The notes under the pieces: model-generated | The model's database searches: none | What the model was told of the DNA's origin: nothing | Seen by the model: the letters and a program-made list of their open reading frames with translations, nothing else | Part shown: positions 1-7,390 of the stretch, piece after piece | Layout: the number at the start of each line of letters is the position of its first letter | Numbering within the stretch: the first letter of the stretch is position 1 | DNA from: an uncultured Mediterraneibacter sp. | GTDB taxonomy: Bacteria > Bacillota > Clostridia > Lachnospirales > Lachnospiraceae | NCBI GenBank assembly: GCA_934418295.1 | Contig: CAKRWZ010000010.1 | Coordinates: forward strand, 1-32,349 | Direction of reading: 5' to 3' | DNA: 32,349 nt | Made by a program: the position numbers and the translations under genes

Positions 1-314
1 CCGTTTTTCTTGGCATCCCGGATGTCCTTCGCCGCCTGTTTTTCGGTGTTGGAATCCACAATGAGGGCAATTTTGCATTCCGGGCACACCGCCTTTACCG
101 CATCCCGCAGCTTCAGCCTCTCGCAAAGCAGCCATGGGGTATAGGCGGTAACCTCCATTAAAAGGACAAACGGTTTGTACACTCGGCACAGTTCGATGGT
201 ATCTCGTGGAGACTCCGCACGAACCACGTCAATATCATAGTTCGAATTCTTGAAAGCAGCCGCCATGGAATCGCCAAACAGAAAATTCTGCATATCGACC
301 ACAATTTTTTTCAT
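1..314 (-). CDS. Receiver-domain protein, 5' part only (runs off left edge), probable pseudoreceiver
   Basis: The ATG at 314-312 has a good ribosome binding site (AAAGGAGGG). The frame stays open to the window edge, giving 104 codons. The N-terminus KKIVVDMQNF followed by a helix, and the later strand FVLLMEV, match the alpha/beta pattern of a response-regulator receiver domain. The usual phosphoacceptor Asp, at the end of the hydrophobic third strand (LILMD in the neighbouring regulator), is Glu54 here. The acidic pair after the first strand is reduced to a single Asp7. By family knowledge, Asp-to-Glu at this site often mimics or replaces phosphorylation, so this may be a phosphorylation-independent receiver. 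The output domain lies outside the window, so DNA-binding or other function is unknown. It has its own promoter and is separated by a terminator from the two-component operon upstream. Family placement is likely; function is unknown. Confidence 0.65.
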   Translation of the reverse strand, partial: MKKIVVDMQNFLFGDSMAAAFKNSNYDIDVVRAESPRDTIELCRVYKPFVLLMEVTAYTPWLLCERLKLRDAVKAVCPECKIALIVDSNTEKQAAKDIRDAKKN

Positions 315-373
315 CGAACCATCCCTCCTTTTCTTTCATGATATATCCGATGAATTTGCTTCATCTTTCTTTC

Positions 374-427
374 CGATATTATTGTATCAAAGAAAAACTG
401 CTCCGTCTGTCCTCAAAAGTGAGGACA
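374..427 (-). promoter_or_regulatory. Putative promoter and operator of the left-edge receiver gene
   Basis: On the minus strand an extended -10 element (TG-A-TACAAT, bases 389-381) lies about 70 bp upstream of the start codon, with no convincing -35 hexamer. Centred near -43 is a perfect inverted repeat, TGTCCTCA (408-415) and TGAGGACA (420-427), separated by 4 bp. A weak -35 with a palindrome in its place suggests an activator-dependent promoter. The regulator is not identifiable from sequence. Confidence 0.5.
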
Positions 428-474
428 AATGCAACTTAAATTAAAACAAATTATGAGCATATGCTCGTTTTACA

Positions 475-518
475 TAAAAAACAGAAAAGCCGCCCGGCTT
501 TTAAAAAGCAGAGCGGCT
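475..518 (-). terminator. Rho-independent terminator after the LuxR-type regulator
   Basis: Minus-strand hairpin with stem ends AGCCGC/GCGGCT and an inner GCTTTT/AAAAGC stem (488-518, two mismatches). It is followed on the minus strand by a T-rich tract (487-475). It sits about 40 bp after the stop of the response regulator gene. Confidence 0.75.
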
Positions 519-559
519 GCAAATGAATGCGTATAATTATCTCATTTACTGCACATTTA

Positions 560-1213
560 TTAGATTTTTTTGTTCTCTTCATGCCAGCATCCGGGCACAA
601 CCATCCGGTTACCGACGGCTGCAATCATCAGACGGTTACGGTTTGTATAACCGGTTTTTTTCAGCATACGGTTAATATAGGTCCGCACCGAGGATTCAGC
701 CACGTTCAGTTTTACGGCAATCTCGGCATTGGTTTTGCCCTCACAGAGCAGACGCAAGGTCTCCATCTCACGGTCGGACAGTTCACAGGAAAGTGTATTG
801 CCGAGCCGGACAGGCGGTACACTGTCCGGCCAGAAGCGTTTACCTGAAAGAGTGCCGTTAATTACGCCCACAAGATCACCGGAAGGGGAATCCTTATACC
901 AGAAACTGTCGGCGCCAATCTTTCTTGCCCGATCAAGAAATCGTCCTTCCAACATAGAAGTTACCATAACAATCTTTATCCGAGGATAAAACTTCTTAAT
1001 TGATTCGGCAGCAGTCAAGCCGTCCGAATCGTTTTCGGTGCATATATCCATGAGAATCAGATCAATGCGTCCTTCACCGCATCGGTGAAGCGCCGCATCG
1101 GCACGGGACAGTGTGCCTGCGACCTCGCAATCTATACACTTTTCCACACAGGAACACAGATAGGTTCTTGCCAGTGCCTGATCTTCAACTATCAATATTT
1201 TTCTTATAGCCAT
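560..1213 (-). CDS. NarL/LuxR-family response regulator
   Basis: This 217-residue DNA-binding response regulator has a receiver domain at about 4-122 and a LuxR-type helix-turn-helix at about 145-205. Receiver residues are intact: acidic pair E10/D11, phosphoacceptor D56 in LILMD, T85, and K107 in WYKD. The output domain shows the LuxR core LSDREMETLRLL, GKTNAEIA and SSVRTYINRMLKKTG. The ATG at 1213 overlaps the 3' end of the upstream kinase gene by 29 bp and follows a G-rich ribosome binding site, so the two are translationally linked. It is presumably phosphorylated by the kinase encoded just upstream. Targets are unknown; the palindromes upstream of the operon and of the left-edge gene are candidates. 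A strong terminator follows. Length and domain order are typical for the family. Confidence 0.9.
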   Translation of the reverse strand: MAIRKILIVEDQALARTYLCSCVEKCIDCEVAGTLSRADAALHRCGEGRIDLILMDICTENDSDGLTAAESIKKFYPRIKIVMVTSMLEGRFLDRARKIGADSFWYKDSPSGDLVGVINGTLSGKRFWPDSVPPVRLGNTLSCELSDREMETLRLLCEGKTNAEIAVKLNVAESSVRTYINRMLKKTGYTNRNRLMIAAVGNRMVVPGCWHEENKKI

Positions 1214-2180
1214 AGGTTATATCCCCCCCCGAATTTCCGGATTTTGGTATCTCAATCACCAGAGAAAACTCCGGTAAGCTCTGTACTGTCATCTTTCCAC
1301 CCAAATTTTCAATCCGGCGACGCAGATTGGTAAGACCGCCGCCCTCCGTGATCTTTTTCTCCGGCGGCTTGCCGTTATTGCGTATCATCACTATATAGCT
1401 GTCTTCATTTTTCCAAATGTTTGCAGAAATCTCTGTGGCTTTGGCATACTGAATGGCGTTGTTCAAACAGACTTGCAGCGCAGTGTACATCAACTCCGCC
1501 CCACTGTCTGTCGGCTCTTCTCCCTTTATGCTCACGGTCACACCTCCGGTCTTTGCACTGTCAAGCAATTTTTTCTTTGCCGACAGACAGATCTCATCCC
1601 GAAAGGCAATGACTTTCTCCCATTCACGACACACAACACCTGCGTCAATACTGTCGAATTCTCCTGTTATGTACTGCTTTGTCCATGTAATGCATGCAGC
1701 AAGGCTGTCATGCATGGCAGATTTTGCGGAAAGCAACTCCTTTTCCCGTGCTAATGCCCCGGCATTGGCAGAAAGCTGTTTCAGCTTTTCCGAATCCTCC
1801 TCCAGCTTCTTGCTATCGTCAGTAAGCTGTACCAATGCGCGCTGCAACTCGGTAACATCGGCGGCAGTGAGCTGTATATAACTCTCCCCGTACCGATCGG
1901 TGACCTCCGTTTTTTCAAATCTCCATACAGTTTTGTCCGGAAACTGATAGGTATTCTCTACATCCGGAACCCGTACAATTCCCCTCGGAGTAGCAGACAG
2001 AGCTTCCTCAACCTCGCCCAGATACTGCATATCGCTGTCAAGCAGATACCGGCTCAATTGATACATCTGCCGATTGCAGAGAACAATACTGCCCGTGCGA
2101 TCAAAAAAACATACAGCAGTGGGAAGTCGGTCAAAACTCTCTTTAATAGCATTAAAGCCTATGTGTTTTATTCTATGCAC
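1185..2180 (-). CDS. Soluble PAS-domain sensor histidine kinase
   Basis: This 331-residue protein has no membrane segment. Residues about 12-110 look like a PAS domain (FDRLPTAVCFFDRTGSIVLCN and a later strand pair ending in a TAADVTEL linker). A coiled coil follows at about 112-152. The dimerisation/phosphoacceptor segment carries MHDSLAA with probable phosphoacceptor His157, the HD motif of NarX/DegS-type kinases. The ATPase domain has an N-box (LNNAIQYAKA, 239-248) and a G-box (GGGLTNLRRRI, 280-290). Its start overlaps the end of the 7TM gene by 8 bp and its end overlaps the regulator by 29 bp, so the three genes form one translationally coupled operon. Because it is cytoplasmic, it probably receives its signal through the upstream membrane protein. 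The kinase family is clear; the ligand is unknown. Confidence 0.85.
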   Translation of the reverse strand: MHRIKHIGFNAIKESFDRLPTAVCFFDRTGSIVLCNRQMYQLSRYLLDSDMQYLGEVEEALSATPRGIVRVPDVENTYQFPDKTVWRFEKTEVTDRYGESYIQLTAADVTELQRALVQLTDDSKKLEEDSEKLKQLSANAGALAREKELLSAKSAMHDSLAACITWTKQYITGEFDSIDAGVVCREWEKVIAFRDEICLSAKKKLLDSAKTGGVTVSIKGEEPTDSGAELMYTALQVCLNNAIQYAKATEISANIWKNEDSYIVMIRNNGKPPEKKITEGGGLTNLRRRIENLGGKMTVQSLPEFSLVIEIPKSGNSGGDITYGYKKNIDS

Positions 2181-3798
2181 CGCTTCGACCTCCTATCAAT
2201 GTGCGAATAAGCCACAGGCCGTCCTCCTGCTTAACCGTTACATTTGAAGAAACAAGGAATGTCAAATCAGCGACACACTCCACTGACAAATCCATCTCGC
2301 TGTCGGACACGGAAATAAACAGAGAATGCAGCCCGTTTATCGTCTTTTCCGCAACGGTCTTCAAAAGATTAAACAAGCGTGCCACCTCTGGCGAACGCAT
2401 GGGCTTCGTTGTATGGTAAACCACACTGCATTCCGTGCCGCAAACGGTCATGACCCGCACTGCTTCGTCTATAGTCAACCGAAGCTCCTGCTGCGGCAGA
2501 AGCTCATATTCCAGGCTAAGAAAATACAGATTAGCGCTGCGCTTGATGTAAGTGCCGAGCAGGAGAATTTTTTTCAACAAATTTTGTATTTCGGCCGGCT
2601 CGGCATCCTTACATTGCTTTAGCAGTTGCCCAATTCTGGTTATCTGTTCTCCATACCTTGCCTCCATCTCATCATAAATACGATTTTTTTCAGTCAATTC
2701 ATGCAGCTTTTTCTGTATGAAATAAGCTTCCTGTAATTTCTCTTTGTTGTTATTTATTTTGGCCTTGTTCTCACTTAACTTTGCACGCAGTTCAATCAAC
2801 GGACGCACATTGTCCTGCCAAATAACATATCCTCTGTTGATCGGTGCAGAAGAAATGCGTATTCCATCGGAATGGATAACCTGAAGTCCCTCCTTCGGAC
2901 AAGCCATATCCTCCCCTGCGGTATGGGAACGGAGAACGATATTTTCGTTACGGTCCGCAATACATGCCGCCAGTGTCGTTGCCTCGAATAGCTCGACATA
3001 GCCCGTATTGGACTGTATCATACGGCAGCGTATACAACTTTCATAAATCACTGCATATAACAGGCAAAACATCACATTCATATCGCCGAACCACCAGCGT
3101 ACAGCCGGCAGCCCCGACAGATACAAAAGTCCGTATAAAATCATTACGCAACTGACAACAAACGGTGCAAGCTTCTTTTTCCCTCCGCCCGGGACGCGAC
3201 TTTTCTTCAAAAGGCGGATAAGAGAAAAAATCACACAAGCAACCATCCAACCGAGACATGCGAAATACAAAATACGGTGAGAATAGGAGTAATTATCCGG
3301 TTTTCCCGGTACGCCGCTTCTGAATGCAAACACCTGCTGGTGCAGATCATTGGTAATCACCAGCAAAAACAACGTAACCGGAATAATCGTCAAAGTGCCG
3401 ATCTTACCGGTCAGGCGAAACTCCTCCGACTTTCCCAGAGACAGCGCGATGTACACCCCAAGCAGCGGTATAAAAAGCATTGGTAAATAGTAAAGATACC
3501 AAATGTACCTTGCCACTGTCAGATCAGTGACAACTTCATATTTCAGAGTACGCAAAACGAGCCACACAAGCATCAAAGCAGCTGTCAGACGCAGACAGTA
3601 CAATGTTTGCTTTTGTATGATGCGACGATCAATAGAAACGGCCCACAAGAAAAAAAGCAGTAAATAAAGAGCCGAACGGATATAATTCGAATAAACACCG
3701 CCAATGTCAAATTTAGCAAGAATTCGACAGGAATAGGCCACAGCAATGACCACAAAGACAAATATCATAGAGCATAATTGTTTCGTATTCCGTTTCAT
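2173..3798 (-). CDS. 7TM sensor protein with degenerate histidine-kinase core
   Basis: This 541-residue protein has about eight hydrophobic segments in residues 10-255 and the TNDLHQQVF motif (149-157) typical of the N-terminal 7TM domain of some histidine kinases. A PAS-like region (about 264-330) and a coiled coil (335-372) follow. Residues 372-383 (NRIYDEMEARYG) align with the HisKA_3 H-box consensus NRIARELHDxxG, but the phosphoacceptor His is Glu379. The C-terminal part keeps an ATPase-like outline (about 430-541) without a recognisable N-box or glycine-rich box. It therefore looks like a membrane receptor that descends from a kinase and has lost catalysis, leaving phosphotransfer to the soluble kinase encoded next to it. 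It is the first gene of the operon. The family call is strong; pseudokinase status is an inference from motif loss. Confidence 0.75.
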   Translation of the reverse strand: MKRNTKQLCSMIFVFVVIAVAYSCRILAKFDIGGVYSNYIRSALYLLLFFLWAVSIDRRIIQKQTLYCLRLTAALMLVWLVLRTLKYEVVTDLTVARYIWYLYYLPMLFIPLLGVYIALSLGKSEEFRLTGKIGTLTIIPVTLFLLVITNDLHQQVFAFRSGVPGKPDNYSYSHRILYFACLGWMVACVIFSLIRLLKKSRVPGGGKKKLAPFVVSCVMILYGLLYLSGLPAVRWWFGDMNVMFCLLYAVIYESCIRCRMIQSNTGYVELFEATTLAACIADRNENIVLRSHTAGEDMACPKEGLQVIHSDGIRISSAPINRGYVIWQDNVRPLIELRAKLSENKAKINNNKEKLQEAYFIQKKLHELTEKNRIYDEMEARYGEQITRIGQLLKQCKDAEPAEIQNLLKKILLLGTYIKRSANLYFLSLEYELLPQQELRLTIDEAVRVMTVCGTECSVVYHTTKPMRSPEVARLFNLLKTVAEKTINGLHSLFISVSDSEMDLSVECVADLTFLVSSNVTVKQEDGLWLIRTLIGGRSGA

Positions 3799-3897
3799 AG
3801 GGTAAAGCCCTCACTTTCGATATCAGACTCGGAACTTCTGAAGCGCTTCTTGCATATAAGCATCTTATGGGCAAATCCACAAAACAATTCGCCAAAC

Positions 3898-3985
3898 GTC
3901 AAAGCTGTAAACAGCTTGACTTTCTTGTGCTCATTGTATCACAACTCCTGCTGCTTTACTATACCGATACTGTATCTGATACAGT
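3898..3985 (-). promoter_or_regulatory. Putative promoter with two palindromes upstream of the signalling operon
   Basis: On the minus strand an extended -10 (TG-A-TACAAT, 3941-3933) has no good -35. Upstream, centred near -51, lies the perfect 17-bp palindrome ACTGTATC-T-GATACAGT (3969-3985). Downstream of the -10, in the untranslated leader, is a second inverted repeat, AAGCTGT-AA-ACAGCTT (3902-3917), which extends to GTCA/TGAC with a one-base bulge. The first could bind an activator, perhaps the operon's own regulator; the second could be an operator or an RNA hairpin. About 100 bp of leader precede the start codon. Confidence 0.5.
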
Positions 3986-4013
3986 AAAAACCCCGATAAA
4001 ATCGGGGTTTTTA
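3984..4013 (-). terminator. Terminator after tRNA-Ser (potentially bidirectional)
   Basis: The 14-bp stem GTAAAAACCCCGAT/ATCGGGGTTTTTAC carries a GC core with A/T tracts on both flanks, so it can terminate in either direction. On the minus strand it ends the tRNA-Ser transcript, about 32 bp after the tRNA 3' end. Confidence 0.85.
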
Positions 4014-4044
4014 CATGCTATCTCTTTTTATAGACTTTTAATTA

Positions 4045-4132
4045 CGGAGAAAGAGGGATTTGAACCCTCGCGCCGGTTTCCCGACCTACACCCTTAGCAG
4101 GGGCGCCTCTTCAGCCTCTTGAGTATTTCTCC
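4045..4132 (-). tRNA. tRNA-Ser(GCU)
   Basis: The acceptor stem GGAGAAA/TTTCTCC closes perfectly with discriminator G. The anticodon loop CTGCTAA (anticodon GCT at 4098-4096) reads AGC/AGU serine codons. A long variable arm and a T-arm with GGTTCAAATCC are present, giving the 88-nt class II form expected for serine. CCA is not encoded. A near-consensus promoter precedes it and a strong terminator follows. Confidence 0.95.
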
Positions 4133-4198
4133 AGCTCTGAATAATACCTGTAAACAGGACGCTATTCAATTCATCCAGTTTTCGCTGAATGCTCAATT

Positions 4199-4227
4199 AT
4201 TATACTAAATGCTGTTCTTTCTGTCAA
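4199..4227 (-). promoter_or_regulatory. Consensus promoter of tRNA-Ser
   Basis: On the minus strand, TTGACA (4227-4222), a 17-bp spacer and TATAAT (4204-4199) match the sigma-70/SigA consensus perfectly. The predicted start is near 4191, about 60 nt upstream of the mature tRNA. A weak AT-rich inverted repeat immediately upstream (4229-4250) may help end the plsC transcript. Confidence 0.85.
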
Positions 4228-4257
4228 CGAAAAAGTATCAACTTTTTATCGATCTTT

Positions 4258-4974
4258 TTATTTCTGTGAATTCTGATCGATCGTCTTTTGGATTTTTTCC
4301 TGTACGATGGCTGCTATTTCTGTTGTTTTCATCCCCTGATACTCTTCATATGAGATTGGTTTCAAAAAATGAACCTGTACGGTTGCTTCACTGATCGTAT
4401 TGCTGTCAAAGGGTTTAAAAGAATCTATCAGAGCAACCGGTATGATCGGACATTTTGCCTTTGTAGCTGCTTTAAAGCTTCCTCCTTTAAATTCTCCGAT
4501 CTTGTTTCCGTTTTTGGAACGGGTTCCCTCAGGAAAGATCAGATAATTTCTTCCGTTCTTCACTTCCTCTGCGACACTCATGATCACTTTCAGTCCCTGC
4601 CTTACATCTTCCCGATCCAGGCTGTAAGCTTTCATACAGGCAAAGACCTGCTTCAGAAACGGTACGTTTTCTACTTCCTTTTTCGATACCACCGAAAACG
4701 GAACCGGGCATCCGTACATAATAGCTAAAACATCAAACATGCCTTGATGATTTGGAAAAAACATGAATCCGTTTTCTTTTGGGATATTTTCTGCACCGTG
4801 TACGTCAATGGTAACGTTTCCGCCTTTGATCGCACGACGGTCAATAAATTTCAATAAAGCATATCGTTCTTCTTCGGAATATTTGTCTACATGCGATGCA
4901 TAATACCATAACTTTATCGCCATATACGGAACCAGAAGAATATTTCGCAAGACCATCATGATAATTCGTTTCAT
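4258..4974 (-). CDS. plsC: 1-acyl-sn-glycerol-3-phosphate acyltransferase
   Basis: This 238-residue membrane-associated enzyme transfers the second acyl chain to lysophosphatidic acid to make phosphatidic acid, the precursor of phospholipids. The catalytic HX4D motif is NHQGMFD (H76, D81). The substrate-binding motif FPEGTRSKNG (147-156) and a later PIIPVAL strand complete the PlsC pattern. A hydrophobic N-terminus (about 4-22) probably anchors it. The ATG at 4974 has an AAGGAG site. It lies 60 bp downstream of the fumarase beta gene on the same strand and may share its transcript. Length is normal for a bacterial PlsC. The exact acyl donor cannot be inferred. Confidence 0.88.
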   Translation of the reverse strand: MKRIIMMVLRNILLVPYMAIKLWYYASHVDKYSEEERYALLKFIDRRAIKGGNVTIDVHGAENIPKENGFMFFPNHQGMFDVLAIMYGCPVPFSVVSKKEVENVPFLKQVFACMKAYSLDREDVRQGLKVIMSVAEEVKNGRNYLIFPEGTRSKNGNKIGEFKGGSFKAATKAKCPIIPVALIDSFKPFDSNTISEATVQVHFLKPISYEEYQGMKTTEIAAIVQEKIQKTIDQNSQK

Positions 4975-5034
4975 TTTTCTTTTCTCCTTCAGCGCTGATA
5001 TGTAATACTGACGTATATAGTATCATCCATATCA

Positions 5035-5586
5035 TTATAATGTACAAAATTCTGCTGTTGCCGTTTCATATAAATTATTTCCCAGGCTGTCGATTACAAC
5101 GATGGCGGGAAGATTTTCTACTTCCAGACGGCGGATTGCTTCTGTTCCCAGGTCCTCATAGGCTACAACTTCTGCTTTTTTGATACATTTCGATAATAAA
5201 GCACCGGCTCCGCCTACTGCGGCAAAGTAAACTGCTCTGTTTCTCACGATTGCATCCGATACCTCTTGAGAACGTTTTCCTTTTCCGATCATGGCACTCA
5301 AACCCAAATCTAAAAGCTTTGGCGTATATTTGTCCATTCTGCTTGCTGTTGTCGGCCCTGCAGATCCGATGGGGCGCCCTTCTCTGGCAGGGGAAGGACC
5401 CATATAATAGATTACCTGATCTTCGATCTGGATCGGCAGATCCTGTCCTGCATTTAAACATTCTTCCATCCTTTTATGCGCCGCGTCTCTCGCTGTATAG
5501 ATCACACCGCTGATATACACATAATCTCCCGCATGCAGTTCTTTCAATTCTTCCTTTTTAAAAGGCGCCTGTAAATTTTTATTCAT
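5035..5586 (-). CDS. Class I (Fe-S) fumarate hydratase, beta subunit
   Basis: This 183-residue subunit corresponds to the C-terminal half of single-chain class I fumarases. It carries the family segment GPSPAREGRPIGSAGPTTASRMD (about 64-86, read in parts), with the substrate-binding Arg and the TTASRMD loop, then MIGKG, VGGAGALL and EDLGTEAIRRL. It pairs with the alpha subunit encoded 24 bp upstream to hydrate fumarate to malate, or the reverse, with a 4Fe-4S cluster. L-tartrate dehydratase subunits are close relatives, but no tartrate gene neighbours are seen, so fumarase is preferred. The ATG at 5586 follows GGAGG at good spacing. Confidence 0.85.
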   Translation of the reverse strand: MNKNLQAPFKKEELKELHAGDYVYISGVIYTARDAAHKRMEECLNAGQDLPIQIEDQVIYYMGPSPAREGRPIGSAGPTTASRMDKYTPKLLDLGLSAMIGKGKRSQEVSDAIVRNRAVYFAAVGGAGALLSKCIKKAEVVAYEDLGTEAIRRLEVENLPAIVVIDSLGNNLYETATAEFCTL

Positions 5587-5610
5587 TTCAAACCTCCTGC
5601 ACTTTCTGTT

Positions 5611-6459
5611 TTATAGGATCCGAACTGCGTGTCTGTTTACATGACAGCAGATATTAACTGCCACCGGAAGTCCCGCAATATGTGTAGGATAAGTGTTCAC
5701 ATGCACGGCCAACGCAGTCGTTGTGCCTCCCAGACCGCCCGGTCCGATTCCGAGACAATTGATCGTTTCCAGCATCTCTTCTTCCAAGTTTTTTACCCAT
5801 TCAATTTCAGAATGTGCACCTGTTTCCCTGGTCAATGCTTCTTTTGCCATCAATGCACATTTTTCAAAAGTTCCGCCTATCCCTACTCCAACCACCATAG
5901 GAGGACATGCGTTGGGTCCCGCATCTTTTACAGCCGTCAGGATCGCCTGCCTGACACCATCTAACCCTTCTGCCGGTTTCAACATAAACACGCGGCTCAT
6001 ATTTTCGCTGCCGAATCCTTTTGGCGCAACCTTTATTTTCACTTCTTCTCCCGGGACGATCTTTACATAAAGAACGGCCGGTGTATTATCCTTTGTGTTT
6101 TCTCTTAAGATCGGATCGCTGACCACAGATTTTCGAAGGTATCCTTCTGTATAACCCTGACGTACACCTTCATTGACTGCTTCTTCCAAAGAACCTCCCT
6201 TTAAGTGAACATCCTGTCCGATTTCCAGGAAAACCACCGCCATCCCCGTATCCTGACAGATCGGAATCTGATCTTCCCCGGCAATCTTGAGATTTTCCTG
6301 AAGCTGATCCAGGATCTGACTGCCTAACGCAGATTTTTCAGATTGCTGCGCTTTTTCCAATACACGGCACATATCCGGAGATAAGCCATAATTTGTCTCA
6401 ATACACATTTCTTTTATATTTCTTGTAATTTCCTCTGTTTTGATCGTTCGAACCATCAT
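5611..6459 (-). CDS. Class I (Fe-S) fumarate hydratase, alpha subunit
   Basis: This 282-residue subunit is the N-terminal, cluster-binding half of the two-subunit class I hydro-lyase. Expected cluster cysteines are visible: C68 in PICQDTG, C185 in GPNACPP, and one of C271/C272 near the end (VNICCHVNRHA). Gly-rich segments GVGIGGTFEK and GIGPGGLGG are family features. It is the first gene of the fumarase pair; the beta subunit starts 24 bp later. The start is either of two adjacent ATGs (6459 or 6456) after a GGGGGA ribosome binding site. The oxygen-labile cluster fits a strict anaerobe. Tartrate dehydratase alpha is the main alternative. Confidence 0.87.
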   Translation of the reverse strand: MMVRTIKTEEITRNIKEMCIETNYGLSPDMCRVLEKAQQSEKSALGSQILDQLQENLKIAGEDQIPICQDTGMAVVFLEIGQDVHLKGGSLEEAVNEGVRQGYTEGYLRKSVVSDPILRENTKDNTPAVLYVKIVPGEEVKIKVAPKGFGSENMSRVFMLKPAEGLDGVRQAILTAVKDAGPNACPPMVVGVGIGGTFEKCALMAKEALTRETGAHSEIEWVKNLEEEMLETINCLGIGPGGLGGTTTALAVHVNTYPTHIAGLPVAVNICCHVNRHAVRIL

Positions 6460-6532
6460 TTTCCCCCAAATTTCTTTTCTATCTTATTTTATAGACTCAT
6501 TCGAATTCTTCCTATTATAACATCAGATGAGA

Positions 6533-6567
6533 TAAAAAGAAAACAGGATATTTGCATCCTGTTTTCT
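6533..6567 (-). terminator. Terminator of the tryptophan ABC operon
   Basis: Minus-strand hairpin with 12-bp arms AGAAAACAGGAT (6538-6549) and ATCCTGTTTTCT (6556-6567), a 6-nt loop and a T5 tract (6537-6533). It starts 21 bp after the stop of the ATPase gene. Confidence 0.9.
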
Positions 6568-6588
6568 GTGCTTCCGAAAAAATAGTTT

Positions 6589-7389
6589 CTAATTTGACAA
6601 AAGAATTCTGTCATTATCCAACTCTTTTCCGGTTCCTTCTTTAAATTTTTCCAAAAGATCTTCCACTGTAAGGTTCTGTCTTTCCTGTCCTTTTACATCC
6701 AATACGATTTTACCTTCAGACATCAGGAATGTTCTGTTTCCTAAATTTAACGCCTGATGCATATTATGTGTGATCATCAGACACGTAATATGATCTTCTG
6801 CCACGATTTCTTTCGTTAGCTTCAAAACCTTTTCTGCAGTTCCCGGATCCAGCGCTGCCGTATGTTCATCCAAAAGTAATAATTTGGGGGTCACCATGGT
6901 GGCCATCAGAAGGGTCAATGCCTGTCTCTGTCCACCGGAAAGAAGACCTACCGGCTGGTTCATCCGATCTTCCAATCCCATGTCCAGCATTTTTAATTTT
7001 TCTCTGAATGTATCTTTGTCTTTTTTCGTAACCCTGCTGAACGGGCCGACTCTTTTCAGAGAACGCAAATAAGCCAACGCCAGATTTTCTTCTATTGTCA
7101 TTCCAGGAGCTGTTCCTCCCAAAGGATCCTGGAACAAACGTCCTACAGAACGGCTTCTTTTATGCTCCTGAACATAAGTGATATTTTCTCCGTCCAAAAA
7201 AATATTTCCTTCATCTACATAAAAACTTCCTGCGATCGCATTAAACAATGTAGATTTTCCTGCGCCGTTCGAACCGATGATGGTCACAAAATCTCCTTTT
7301 TCCAGTTCAAACGAAAGATCTGAGATCGCTGTTTTTGCATTTGGTGTACCCGGATTAAAGGTTTTATAAATATGTTCAACCTTCAGCAT
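6589..7389 (-). CDS. trpZ: ABC transporter ATP-binding protein (probable tryptophan importer)
   Basis: This 266-residue ATPase has Walker A GSNGAGKST (39-47), signature LSGGQRQ (150-156) and Walker B LLLLDEH (170-176). The residue after the catalytic Glu is His rather than the usual Pro. It energises the permease encoded just upstream; the permease stop and this ATG are separated by one base. It belongs to the COG1101-type ATPases that accompany ABC_sub_bind/TrpX-type binding proteins. The substrate call, tryptophan, rests on the UGG specifier in the operon's T-box, not on this protein. It is the last gene of the operon and a terminator follows. The symbol is assigned by analogy to TrpXYZ. 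Confidence 0.8.
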   Translation of the reverse strand: MLKVEHIYKTFNPGTPNAKTAISDLSFELEKGDFVTIIGSNGAGKSTLFNAIAGSFYVDEGNIFLDGENITYVQEHKRSRSVGRLFQDPLGGTAPGMTIEENLALAYLRSLKRVGPFSRVTKKDKDTFREKLKMLDMGLEDRMNQPVGLLSGGQRQALTLLMATMVTPKLLLLDEHTAALDPGTAEKVLKLTKEIVAEDHITCLMITHNMHQALNLGNRTFLMSEGKIVLDVKGQERQNLTVEDLLEKFKEGTGKELDNDRILLSN

Positions 7390-7390
7390 A

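Noticed and set aside
6460..6532. Fumarase promoter
   Set aside because: A TATAAT (6519-6514) exists, but its -35 would fall in the upstream terminator and is poor, so I did not list it.
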